From contig JBBBWG010001371.1 in NCBI GenBank assembly GCA_037176905.1, positions 7,756 to 35,343 on the forward strand: a DNA stretch of 27,588 nt, written 5' to 3'. Origin of the DNA: Azolla pinnata (taxonomy: Eukaryota; Streptophyta; Polypodiopsida; Salviniales; Salviniaceae). The notes beneath the pieces were generated by a model, which saw only the letters and a list, made by a program, of their open reading frames with translations, was not told the DNA's origin and searched no databases. Position numbers and translations under genes: made by a program. This document shows positions 9,542-20,322 of the stretch, one piece after another (the first letter of the stretch is position 1; the number at the start of each line of letters is the position of its first letter).

Positions 9542-9951
9542 AACGCCTAACAAGATTATGAATTACGAAATTACAAATTCATGCGCACAAGTTCTTACAA
9601 AATTAACGCGCGACTGATTTGATTTGATTTGATTGATTCACACCAACAACTCAATCGATTTTGTGAGTGGTTCGATAAACAATCAAATTAGCCGATTGAT
9701 TCTCGCTCGATCGCTCGATTAATACCAAACGAACGCGTCGGTCGAGCAATTAGATTCTGAAACCACTAACTTACTTTTGTTGATCGAATATGTAGTAACG
9801 GAATTGATTAGAAATCGATTAGCGGGAATAAAATCAGTACTGGTGGTATGAATCGGGTGCGAATTTTTAGTGGAAGATGAGACTAGGCGTTAGTATGTAA
9901 TTTCCGATTTCAACAAGCGTTCAAATGTAATTTATAATCTATTGAGGCATT
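9542..9951. mobile_element. Non-autonomous terminal-inverted-repeat element, copy 1
   Basis: The left end AACGCCTAACAAGATTATG is an imperfect inverted repeat of the right end, ATAATCTATTGAGGCATT. The similarity covers about 25-30 bp. A subterminal AGGCGTTAG near 9890 repeats the left-end motif in inverse orientation. The interior is rich in ATCGATT-type words and has no coding capacity. The length of about 410 bp and internal structure match copy 2 to the right. Exact ends and target duplication are uncertain. Confidence 0.65.
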
Positions 9952-10005
9952 ATCTAGCACATAATTCTTCGTCTTCAATTCCTTAATAGGAAAATTAAAA
10001 AAAAA

Positions 10006-10417
10006 AACGCCTAACAAATTATAAATTACATATTAACGCTTGCCAAAACCAAAAATTACAAATCGATGCCTAGTTTTAAAAATTAATGTGCAGCTAATCG
10101 ATTAATGTCAAATCCATTAATTGTGAGTTCAATCAACATCAATTGAGCTGATCGATTAATGCTCGATTGCTTGATTAACACCAAATCAGTGCATTAATCT
10201 ATTTATTAGATTCTAAAATTAACGGCCTTTGCTAAGAGAATATTGAAAGGGGAATCGATCAAGATCAACTGGTGGGAAGCGATCAGGAACAAAATCATAC
10301 GAGCGGAATCGATCGGGTGCTAATTTTCAGCGGGAAGCTAAGATCAGGCGTTAGTTTAATCTGTGATTCCTGATTTCATCAGCGGGCGTTAAAATGTAAT
10401 TTACGATTTTGTCTGGC
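10006..10417. mobile_element. Non-autonomous terminal-inverted-repeat element, copy 2
   Basis: The left end (10006-10040, with GCCTAACAAATTATAAATTA) pairs with the reverse complement of 10386-10417 (GCCAGACAAAATCGTAAATT), including a shared ATTACAT.TTAACGC. The outer A-run (about 9989-10005) and T-run (10418-10426) extend the symmetry. Internal order matches copy 1: ACCAAAYSARYGC, TTAGATTCTRAAA, AATCGGGTGC-like word, then AGGCGTTAG. It ends about 20-50 bp before the TRFL leader, so it probably forms part of that gene's proximal upstream region. Confidence 0.7.
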
Positions 10418-10439
10418 TTTTTTTTCCGGTAATTCTCCC

Positions 10440-10647
10440 TTTTTTAATTTCCCCGATTTTTATTTACCTCTCTCTTGGACTTTCTCTCTCCGCCCAAGAT
10501 TTTGCTGTCGGGCGACTCTCTCTCTTCTCTCTTCCGTCGTCTCTCTCGCAGCGTCTCGCGCTCGCTGTCTGAAATTCTGCAGAACGATCGAAAGCTCGGC
10601 AATGGCGCTCGCACCACGAATCCTTCCCCGGAAGTAACAATGCACAG
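10440..10647 (+). promoter_or_regulatory. Probable TRFL core promoter and 5' leader exon
   Basis: This is a CT-rich block typical of plant leaders. It ends ATGCACAG followed by donor gtaattc, so the exon end is 10647. It would splice to the acceptor cgtcttag at 12559-12560, joining the leader to the exon that carries the TRFL start. It contains an upstream ORF of 11 codons (10602-10637). A second ATG at 10640 reads across the splice (see findings). No clear TATA box was seen; pyrimidine patches dominate. The transcription start is not resolved. Confidence 0.55.
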
Positions 10648-10662
10648 GTAATTCTCCACGTC

Positions 10663-10694
10663 CCTCTCTCTCTCTCTTTCTCTCTCTCTCTCCC
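10663..10694. repeat. (TC)n microsatellite just inside the TRFL leader intron
   Basis: This is a TC dinucleotide tract, interrupted once, about 16 bp downstream of the leader donor. On the minus strand it gives the Arg-Glu-repeat ORFs, which were not accepted. Confidence 0.95.
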
Positions 10695-12629
10695 CCTTCC
10701 GTTCTGCTTCTTTCCGTTCGATTCGATTCGAGACATCTCGCAGCAGACCTTCGTCTTCGTCTCCGTCATCTCTCCTCGTCTTCGTCACATCTCCGATCGT
10801 CTCCCCTCTTCTTTGGTGCTGCGAACGCTTGACATTGGTTTTGTGCCGAATGCACTGGCAGCTCCGCGGCTTTCCACCCGTCCATGGATCCTTTTCCTGC
10901 TTAGAAATACGCATTTTGAGAGCTCCGATTCCCCTTTCTTCGCCATTCATTTTGGTCATCCTTTTCATTTTAAGGCTGAGAAAGAAGGGAAGAAATAGAG
11001 CGATTTTCTCGTGCTCATCCACAATAGCCGATCATTTGGAACCGAAAATCTTGTATAACAGAGAAATCCTGGTTGTTTCGTTCGCTGATTTTGATCTAAG
11101 AACTAGAACAGAAAAGAAGAAGAGTGAATTTCGTCCTTTAACCTTGATAGGTCAGACATAGATTTTGTTTCTTGATTACGTGTTTCGGATTCAACAGAGA
11201 AATATAACTTTGAAAGCAAAGTTTCTACTCTAAGAGAAACGAGAACAGAAATAATTCCGGATGTTTCTCATCGAGAAAAGACTTGGAACAGAGAATAAGG
11301 GGGAGAAAACTTTCTGGTTTTGATAAGTTCATCCTCATCCATTTCGTAATCAATCTCTATGAAAAAGATAAGAAAGAAATTCTGATTTTACATAACTCCA
11401 TTTTATCTGATCAGAGAGATTAGCCTCGCAAGAAGAAAAGAACAGGAGGAAATTCAAAGCCTGATTTTTTCTGTTTTCATCCACCAGATGACACCGTCTT
11501 TGAAGTAGAAGGTCAGAAGATTCTGTCTACAATTGTCCACTTGACAGACAGAAAAGTCCGTCAATTATCGCATCGTAACATCCACTACAGAGATCAATTT
11601 CAAAACCAAGAAGCTCTGAACAGAAGAAAGGAGAACGTATTTAATCCGTTTACCATCCACCACAGTGATCTGTTTCAAGAGCAGGTGCTTGGACATAAAG
11701 AAAGAGATAACAAATTACTGTGTTCGGTAACAATTGGGAATTTGTTTTTGGTTATAGCCATTAGATCGGTGGTTAAAATTTTTCCTTAATGTGCATTGGC
11801 ATCACATACATACAGACAATCATGTGTGCTTTCATGTTATCACAAAGATAAACTCTTTTTGGCAAAGATTTTCGAATGTATTCAGTTATTCTCCTTCAAA
11901 AATCTTGAAATGAGTGTGTTTGTAAACTTATAGGGTTTTCAACGTGAATATGTTCTTCAACTTTGCATTGGCATCACTTAACAATAATTTATATGAGCTC
12001 TTCAGTTATTCTGAAGATATTTATTTATACTAAGTAAAGGTCTACTGCATTTGTTTTGATCTGTGAATTTTTGATAAATTAGCTTAGGTTATTCTCTTTC
12101 ATTAACTGTGGAATGAGTGTTGCATGATTTTCGTCTGAAATTCCTAATCATTATACACTTACACTTAGCATATACACCTATACGACAAGAGATCTGTATC
12201 CATTTATCTATGGACAATATGATTACATTATCCATACAAACATGGCCACGTTTGGCCACTCGTGGGGCATGGTAGTTAGCAGCTCAGTGCTGGGAAAGAT
12301 AGAAGGAAAATTTATGAAATCTTAAACATGGATTCCATATGATCAGATAATGATCTCTAAAGAAATCATTAGGGGTGGTCAATTATTGAGTGCGTTTTAT
12401 CAAACATCATTCAACAAAGAGTAATCATGGATAGATTTCTTCAGGTCCGTTGTTTTTCTACATAGGGATTGAGAACGGCCTTCTCTGATTTTTATCTTTT
12501 GCTTTCATATTTATGTTCATAAGCTGCTTTTCAATCACATTATTATATTCTTCGTCTTAGAAAAGATGCTGATGTCGTTTCATTGAATCTAGAGCAATCT
12601 CATCCCAATACTAAAAGGTTCTTTGGTGG
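10695..12629 (+). other. TRFL leader intron and rest of the 5' untranslated region
   Basis: The inferred intron is 10648-12560, followed by 69 nt of leader (12561-12629) before the start codon. It is AT-rich with no supported coding exon. A stop (TAA, 12615-12617) lies in frame just upstream of the ATG at 12630. Confidence 0.5.
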
Positions 12630-15600
12630 ATGGCTCTCTTGGACCATGAAGACGTAACTACATCAGAACCATTGGAAAAATCTGCCACATTTAATGGAGG
12701 AAATACAGCATCTCAGCTCATCTATCAGCTTGTGAGGGTCTGTAGATTTTTCAAAACTTAATAAGTTAATCCTTGTATTGTGATATTGATTTTCTTTGCA
12801 TGCCTGCCTGTTACTTTGCTGCATTGCATGCTTCATCAGTATTATTTGATATCTTTCTAATCTTTTGTATTTCTTTGACTTGTCCGAATTTGAATTCATA
12901 GGCTTTTTCAATTGACATATTTTTTTGCATTGTGTCCAGCAATTATTTTATTGGATTTCCTCGTTAATATAGAATTCATCAAATGCATGATACATTTTTG
13001 GCCTGAATCTGTTAGACCTGTGCATCATCTCTGAAAATTATATTGAAGTCTGGAAAAATTTAATGAGTCTCACTATTTGAGCTTCAGTAATATGAGAAAT
13101 AATTCTTCTAATAAAAAGTTTGTGCATTGCTATAGAGATGCACACCTGGCTGAATAATATCAGTAAGAAGACTATACATGTTTTTGTTCTACTATTATTA
13201 GGTTCTAGTATACTCAAGCCCATAGTTTGTTTAAACTTGTAAAGTAGTATTGAGGTGGCCTGAAGATAAAATACCATATAGACTCGGTAATCAGGTGCAA
13301 ATGACACGATGATCAATACAAAATCCACAGATCACTTCAACTACATTTTAGCTTCTATGAAAAGAGGAGAATACACATGATCATACTTCTCTGCTTACGT
13401 TTTTATATATAATGATAATAATCTTTTACGGTACTGTTGCTTGTTTCTAGTTAGCCCACAGTCTTTTTACGAATGTTTGGCACCAATTTGTCAGTTGAAA
13501 TGTCAGCATCTTGTTTTTAAATTAATAAACAGTGATTATGATAATAGGTTGAAGAGGACGGCACAGTAATTCCTGCCTCTGAAGATGAGGTGATAGAAGT
13601 GGAATCGTATTTTGAAGGAGAAACACCTCTACAAGTATCAGACGATAAAATGCTGAAGGATGTGATGGGAGTTTTATGCAAGCCTGGCGAAAATGTAGAT
13701 TCATCTGGAAAATGCATAGTGGGTATGTTCTCACTTCCTTTTTATCCTCTTTTTCTATGCATCTTGCAGTTGTCTTGTACTTTGTTAAGTGATTATGAAA
13801 AGACTATGAGCAATATCTACATCTGCATTTTTTTATTCATCATTTGCGCAATGAGAGTTTTGTGACAATCCTGATGCAACCTGATGATGTTTTTACCAGT
13901 TTCTTCTGAGCGCAAGTCCAACAAAATTTTGAGTAAAAGACCAGTTGGTTTACCTGGTTCAATCAAGCATCTAATAATGTTCTTCTCAGTATTGAATATG
14001 TCAGTGAAAAAGCCTCTGACATATATCTAGAGTTGGCTTTGATGTTTCATCAGAATTCTATTGTCCACATATTTTCCGTGTCGCTTTGTGCTAATCTTAA
14101 ATTGGCTTCTACCTGATAGCACTGTTTCTACTCATGACTTTGTACCTTTCGTAATTTACAACGTTCATGAATGATATACACTCACCAAGTTTCATCTTTT
14201 CTTCAGGACTGTAAAACCAGTTTCTATCGTTCCTTAACACTATGTGGCACATGAAGTAGCCCAGGCTTAAATTTAAAGGACCCCCAAATTATAAGAGATC
14301 CTGTGATTGATTATTTTATAACATGGAAATCCATCCTTTCGTTAATCATTATAGTATTCTTCATAAAGGAATGTGATCTCATAAACATCTTCCTTGGTTC
14401 ATAGCTGTGAAACGAGGTCCGTTGATTGATTATTCATAGCATGAAGGAGTCCAAGTTCTCTTTGTTGAAGTTGAAGGGTTCCCATTTTATGTGATACTCT
14501 GTGCAATCTTTTATTACAATTCTGTATAAAAGCCTATCCTCTCTTTATTTTTTATAAATGTGTGGGATATTGGTACAAAGAATCCTACTTGCTTTTGGAG
14601 GTTGAATGTATTTCAGTCTCTAGGATCTTCATGTTATGCGTGTTCGTCAGCTTTCTGACCTTGTATTTGTCTCCTGGGCCTTCCACGGCCTAGTCATGGT
14701 GGAGGATCTAATATTTGGAGTTCATGATGGAATAATTTTTGGGTACCTAGTTAAATAACACGCTCCAAGATCACAATGCCAACTAAGTAGACGTTGATCC
14801 TCTATATTCGAGAATTCAATATAAGATACTGGCATAGATAACAGGAACCCAGCTACTCAAATTTGAGTCACTGGTTTTTGTATTTATAAGGAAGCACGGA
14901 GACATGTTGAAAGTCTTATGTATAGCAGTAATATTCTGCATTACACACTAATGTTCTGCTTTATTTTGGAACAATAATTCTAACTGTTATTGTCATCCTA
15001 TATTTGTTAGGGGAGAAACAAGTTTATGGCTTTGAAGCTGATAGGAAGAAACTTCTTGCTCAGTTGGCTGTAAGAAAATTGAATTATTTGTGGTCTTTAT
15101 GCATTAGATCAGGTATCTCATTTTCTTAAGTGACTTGTCTTGTAGTTTCTCGAGGCTCTTCTACTAAAATTGAAGGATGAAGAACAGGAATGCAGAAGCT
15201 TTCCAGAAACTGCTGCTATGAGTGGCTCTGAAATTTCGAAGTACTGTAATACTAAACAGGAAATCTCCAGTAACATTGGCCCAAACCACAAATCAGATAC
15301 AAATTCTCCCATAGCTAACACGTCAGACAATCCTTATGATTCACAGAACCCAGTGATTGAGGAGGTACCTCAAAATGAAGTGAATGAAAGGGACATGGGC
15401 AGCCCTTCAAGCACAAGCATGAATTATCGAAGGAATAACTCAAATGGAACCTCATCAGAAATTAATCCAAGGCATGAAGTTGATGATGGGGAGGCAGTGA
15501 AGGATGTTACATCTGTAAATGCTAGTCTTGAAAAGCTTTCTATTCGGGAGCTCCATGAGTTATATCAAAGAACTTTTGGACGACATACATCTGTTAAAGA

Positions 15601-18238
15601 CAAACAGTGGTTGATACGAAGAATCGCAAAGGGTTTGGGAGCCTCATCAGAAGCTTTAGACAGAAACTCAGGATATACTGATCTCGATGGTTCGCACACA
15701 CCAATGGTTAAGTTACCAAAACAACCACAATCCCGCATTTCAATGACTGGAAAGGGAACTAAGAAAAGATCTCTAGAAACATCTTTTATGCCAGATGTGG
15801 AATTGAAAACTTATCAACAAAAGGTAGTAGCTGAAGAGAAGTCACCTGATAAAGATTTCTCTTATTTGGAACCTGACCACAGGAAACAATCTCCTGGAAC
15901 GACACACCAATTCTCAATTACAAATGGGTCTGGACATATTTTGAACAGGCCTCAGACACATTCTGCTCAAGATGAAGGCAAGAGAAAGAGGAAACCAACA
16001 AGGAGATATATTGAAGAACTCACATCTTCTGATACCAAGGAAGTGCATGGGAAGGTGAACTTTCTTGCTGCCAAGGAGGAAAAGTCTTTGCCAAGCATAC
16101 GTAAAAAACATCACTTCTATAATGAAGACGAGGATGCCACACGAGAAGTTACTGACCTAAAATTCAGGACTGGTTACAGGAGTCGTGGACGTCCCAAGAA
16201 GTCTGGTGCTCTGTTCCTGGTAAGATGGGCAGCTATAATTAGCATATCATACCCAAGTTTCCATTTATTTACTAGAATCTCCCTGGTCTTTTTTGTTTCC
16301 CAAAATGTCTGTCTATGCTCAAAGCCAGAAAAGAGAGTCAGCAATGCAGTTGACCAAATAGCACATATAGTTTTTGAGAAGGAGTTAATTGACCAGGTAG
16401 TTGCTCCATTTTCATGTGCTAAAGAGGTAGTCTGCCAATTACAGGGTTATTGAGACAATAATAAGTTCAGTGGCATAGGGGAGTAAAGAAATGTTTGATT
16501 TATTTCACAGTTTTCCTGTTATTACTGTGCTGAAATTGGTAACATTTGAAAGAATTTTGAACGCTTGATTTTTCCTTGAATAAAATGTTGTGATCTTTTT
16601 GTTGATAAAATAGAATTCCTGCTCATCTGAACGTGCTGCACTGCTAGTAAGGAAGGCCTTATCGGCGCGTACATCTCGATTTTCAGGGAAGACAAAAAAG
16701 AATGAACCCCGAGCTAATGTGAAGGTTATTTCCATCAGGACAATGATAAAACCCTTCTGATTCTGTAGATAATAATGAACTTTCTCTTTGCATGTAGTTT
16801 CAACTTTTACAGACATTTGGTACCAGTTCAAAGTAGGTCACAATACACATGGTAGATCAATTTTTTGTAAGTTCCATTTATTCAATTCATCTGTGTCCTA
16901 GTGTAGATGTACCAAACTCTCCTCTTCTCTCCCTTGATATTTGGGTTCTCTAGTATTTCCATATCCCTGGTGGGAAGTAAATTTGATTTTTAGACATGGG
17001 AGACATTTCTCTCATTGCGTTAGCTCTGTGGATAAAACCCTTCTGCGTCTGTAGATAATAATGAGCTCTGTCTTTGCATGTAGTCTTAACTTTCATAGAC
17101 ATTATCAATTAAAAAATAGCTCACAATGCACATGTTAGATCGATATTCATCATTATTCAATTTATCTGTATCTTAGTGTAGATGTACTCAGCTCTCTTGG
17201 TATTAGTTTTTCCATGTGCCTGGTGGACATTATTCTCTTTGGGTTTAGCTAATCTCTTGTGATCTGGGCAGCAGTGCTTTTACTGAAGTATGCAGTGTCT
17301 TGATCTGTTTATGATGATAATGACATGTTCATTCTAATGCTTTTGTCTTAAATGGAATGCCTTCCAACACAAAGAAGTAAAGGATTTTTTATCAGGATGT
17401 TGCGTCAGATTCAAGATACCTAAGACAGATCACAAATCCAGCTAAACTTGTCGATGTAAAGCTGAAGTGTCCTGAAGTTGAGAGTGATGTACCTGTCAAA
17501 GGAGAAAATCAGAAAAAAAATCACCATCCTTGGACTCTTAAAGAAGTGATGAAACTTTTGGAAGGTGTCACTCATTGTGGAGTTGGAAAGTGGGCAGACA
17601 TCAAGAAATTTTCTTTCTCGGCTATAGTTTATCGCTCATCTACTGACTTAAAGGTATTATCTGTGTCTTTTGATCTCCTGAGTCATTGTTTGTATTTTGG
17701 ATAGGTGATTCCTACTTGAATTTTGTAGGATAAATGGCGAAATCTCGTAAGAGCTAGCAACACACATTACAAGATGTTATCTCAGGTAAGTTAACCATTA
17801 CTTATTTGAGCTACTTCCTACTGTGTGCAGAAAACCGATAAGCGTAGTTTTACCTCAAATTTCTTTATGTATGATAGGTAGTTTTATAAAGTCCTATTCA
17901 TTCCTTAATGTTAAGATCACCATAGGGTTGTACTTTGGTTGAGCTGTTGGCATGTGCCATACAAATCATGCAGCTTCAATTATAAAGAGAATGTAATATT
18001 AGATCATCAGCATTTACATACTTTGAACTCAACAATAGATCATGTTTCTGTGTAGCTTGTAAAATTTCTGTCAGATAGTCCAAGGCATAAATAAGGATGT
18101 ATGCAGGGGGAGCATCAAAGGAAGAAATCAGCATCTCCTATTCCTGTTCCCATCCTTGTACGTGTGCATGAGCTTGCAGTGCAGAGATATCAGTCATCAT
18201 CAAATTTGAATGCGAATGGCTCCCTCGGTCATAAATAA
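12630..18238 (+). CDS. TRF-like (TRFL) single-MYB telobox protein, 9 coding exons, 679 aa
   Basis: Coding exons are 12630-12731, 13548-13722, 15011-15069, 15146-16219, 16325-16396, 16614-16724, 17396-17653, 17729-17785 and 18107-18238 (TAA). They total 2040 nt with consistent phases and GT-AG introns. The start at MALLDHEDV is preceded by an in-frame TAA. Residues 35-60 are acidic (VEEDGTVIPASEDEV); about 98-127 look coiled coil (ADRKKLLAQLA, FLEALLLKLKDEEQ). Residues 241-276 form a conserved-looking block (LSIRELHELYQRTFG to RRIAKGL). Residues 391-404 are basic (KRKRKPTRRYIEEL) and likely a nuclear signal. RGRPKK at 459-464 is an AT-hook core. A single MYB repeat spans about 575-628 with Trp at 577, 597 and 620, and ends in the telobox signature TDLKDKWRNL. 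The tail SPIPVPILVRVHEL resembles TRFL C-termini. TRFL proteins are nuclear and related to telomere-repeat DNA-binding proteins; actual binding here is inferred. The last 35 codons of exon 1 and the exon 5-6 boundary are the least certain parts. Confidence 0.93.
16745..17260 (+). repeat. Tandem duplication of about 286 bp inside a TRFL intron
   Basis: GATAAAACCCTTCTG occurs at 16745 and 17031. The following order is shared: TGTAGATAATAATGA, CTTTGCATGTAGT, TCACAAT.CACATG.TAGATC, TTCAATT.ATCTGT and TAGTGTAGATGTAC. Both copies lie within the intron 16725-17395, before the MYB-domain exon, so the protein is untouched. Similarity is clear but with many substitutions and a deletion in copy 2, so the event is not recent. 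Confidence 0.85.
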
Positions 18239-18640
18239 CCTCTCTTTTGATGGTTAGTTCTCTCTTCAAGTTGTGTATCAGTAATCTAATCCAACTTATC
18301 ACTTGCCGGTTGAGGAGAACAGGAAAAAGGGCGACAGCTGATAATAAACTGGTTGCCAGGAGGTAAATTCGAGTGAGATTTTTCAATTCTGTAATCATGT
18401 AAGAGTATCATTTCCGTAATGTGTAATATGTTCATTGTAACAACTGCATTCCCTGCATCATTGTAATATGTCTCTGGCAATCCGGAAGATATCCACATCT
18501 GGGTATGTTTTGTTTGTATACAAATAATGACAAACCGATGGACGAGCTGTATTTTTTGGAGTTTCAAATGTATAGATATGGTGTCAATCTTCTTCATGTC
18601 AATCAGTGCGATTTGACAGATTGAATAAATAGTCTCTTTT
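18239..18640 (+). other. TRFL 3' untranslated region (extent inferred)
   Basis: Non-coding sequence after the TAA at 18236-18238. An AATAAA at 18624-18629 and GTAATATGT-type near-upstream elements at about 18425 and 18465 are candidate polyadenylation signals. The true end is not determined. Confidence 0.4.
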
Positions 18641-20322
18641 TCATGCGCAATAGCAGATCTACTGATGTTGATCGTAATTCAGATTACCGGTTGTCATGGT
18701 GAGTAATGAGTTATTCAAGTGGTGCTCATAAGTGCCATTTTGCAATATAAATGAGTTATTATCATATGCCATTGTTCTTATTTAACTGCGTGGGAATTTG
18801 TGACAGCCTTCAGATGATCTCTTTGAAGCGTTGTGTAAAGGTATTGCTTTGAGCGACCATTAAAATTAATACTATACATGTGAAGTGTACCTGTCATTCT
18901 TTGAAACAGAACCAGAGTCGATTACTGAAGTCAAAAAAAGCATTTCAAAACTTCTCTTTCAAATCCTATATTCTCAAGTGTTCAGGTATTATCATTTACT
19001 ATCTTGTACAGGTTGCTCTTAAAAGTGAACATTTATTGGGGATTGTACAATTATTCCAATAGCGAACATTTAGTTAGTGAGTGCATGTTGTTAGCAGGGT
19101 ATCAACCCTCGTTGTTATCAACACATGGCCATTAAGATGCCATGGTGAGGGCATCGCAAATGAGGGCCCGGAATCGTTTGGGGATTTAAACTTCAAGAAA
19201 ATAAAATAAATAACAAAAAGAAATAAATAAAAACAACTCCCCACCTTTAATATTATTAGTCTCTTTTTTTTGTTTTCTTGTGTAAATATGTAATAAGATA
19301 AAAATAAAAAACGGGCCCCTCTTTTTTTTTTCTTTAAGTAAATCTTTTTTCTGCTCTTTTTTTGTTTGAACTCTTTTGTAATAAGGCTAGCTTAATAGTA
19401 AGAGGAGGGATTTTTTTGAAGCGAACAAAGGTTTGATACCGTTGATTCCACTAGTAAAAAAACACGGAATGGAATGGAACTCTACCTAAAGCACAGACCT
19501 AGACAATGCGACATGAAACAACTGTTAATGCATGAGGAAGATCCAAATGAGGAACTGAAAAAAAACCATCATTAGCCATGCTGGCATGGCTTGCTTTGTA
19601 TGGGCATTTAGGTGAAATGGGGTAAAAACTGGTTTGGCATGAAGTAAATGAGCTTTGTTTTGTGAGAAGCTGTAGGATGATGATTCAAGGAAAAAAAATT
19701 AACCCCAAAGCATATTTTTCTGCACAATCAGAACTTATTTGACGAGCTGCCATTACAAACGTTCCAAAACATGTTTTCCTACATGAATTGGATTCCATTT
19801 ATTCGGTTTTAATATGCCAAAAAACGAAACACCGATTCCTAACAAATTGCAAAATTTGGAACGTGAACGCAATTGACATTGTTTTACCCGAAATGTTTTA
19901 ACATAACAGGTTTCACCTTCAAATGATGAAATACCTGCCAGCTATGAAAAAGGTCATGCTTCTACTGAAAAAGCTTCTCTATTCGCATTATTTTGATGTA
20001 AGATAAGGCATATATATATATATGAAACTAGCTTTTAACCCAAACAACAGACAATTATATTAATGCATTAATGAATTTGATACAAATCATGTACCACGAA
20101 CATGTTACAACAAACACAAACCAGTTGCAGCTGACCTCTCTGGCAACAAATCTTGCTTCGTTGATTAATTATACAGGGAAGCTGTTGGAATCGGATTTAA
20201 TCTGCCAAAATATCAACAAGAAAGCATAAGCACATGCTAGGACTTTTATGGTGTGATCCTTTTCTCAGTGATATATTACATACCCTGAATGGAATGATGA
20301 AAACGTGCACTGAGCATGTGTA
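18641..20322. other. Intergenic DNA between convergent genes, includes the DUF1295 3' end
   Basis: No coding exon was recognised. Features are an A-rich tract (19195-19240), a T-rich tract (19320-19370) after GGGCCCCTC, an imperfect inverted match GAGGGCCCGG (about 19162) to CGGGCCCCTC (about 19312), and a short TA run at 20012-20025. The right end should hold the 3' untranslated region of the minus-strand gene that stops at 20323. Confidence 0.45.

Noticed and set aside
10444..11022. 192-codon minus-strand ORF rich in Arg and Glu
   Set aside because: It is antisense to the CT-rich TRFL leader and the TC microsatellite. Its composition follows from the simple repeat.
12265..12300. TAGCAGCTCAGTGCTGGG as a second SINE A box
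   Set aside because: No B box follows at a suitable distance and there are no flanking direct repeats.
13038..13328. 96-codon hydrophobic minus-strand ORF
   Set aside because: It lies in AT-rich TRFL intron sequence and shows no family signature. Hydrophobic content is expected from the base composition.
19160..19325. Inverted match GAGGGCCCGG / CGGGCCCCTC as ends of a mobile element
   Set aside because: The match is only about 9-10 bp, mostly the GGGCCC palindrome, and no target duplication was found.
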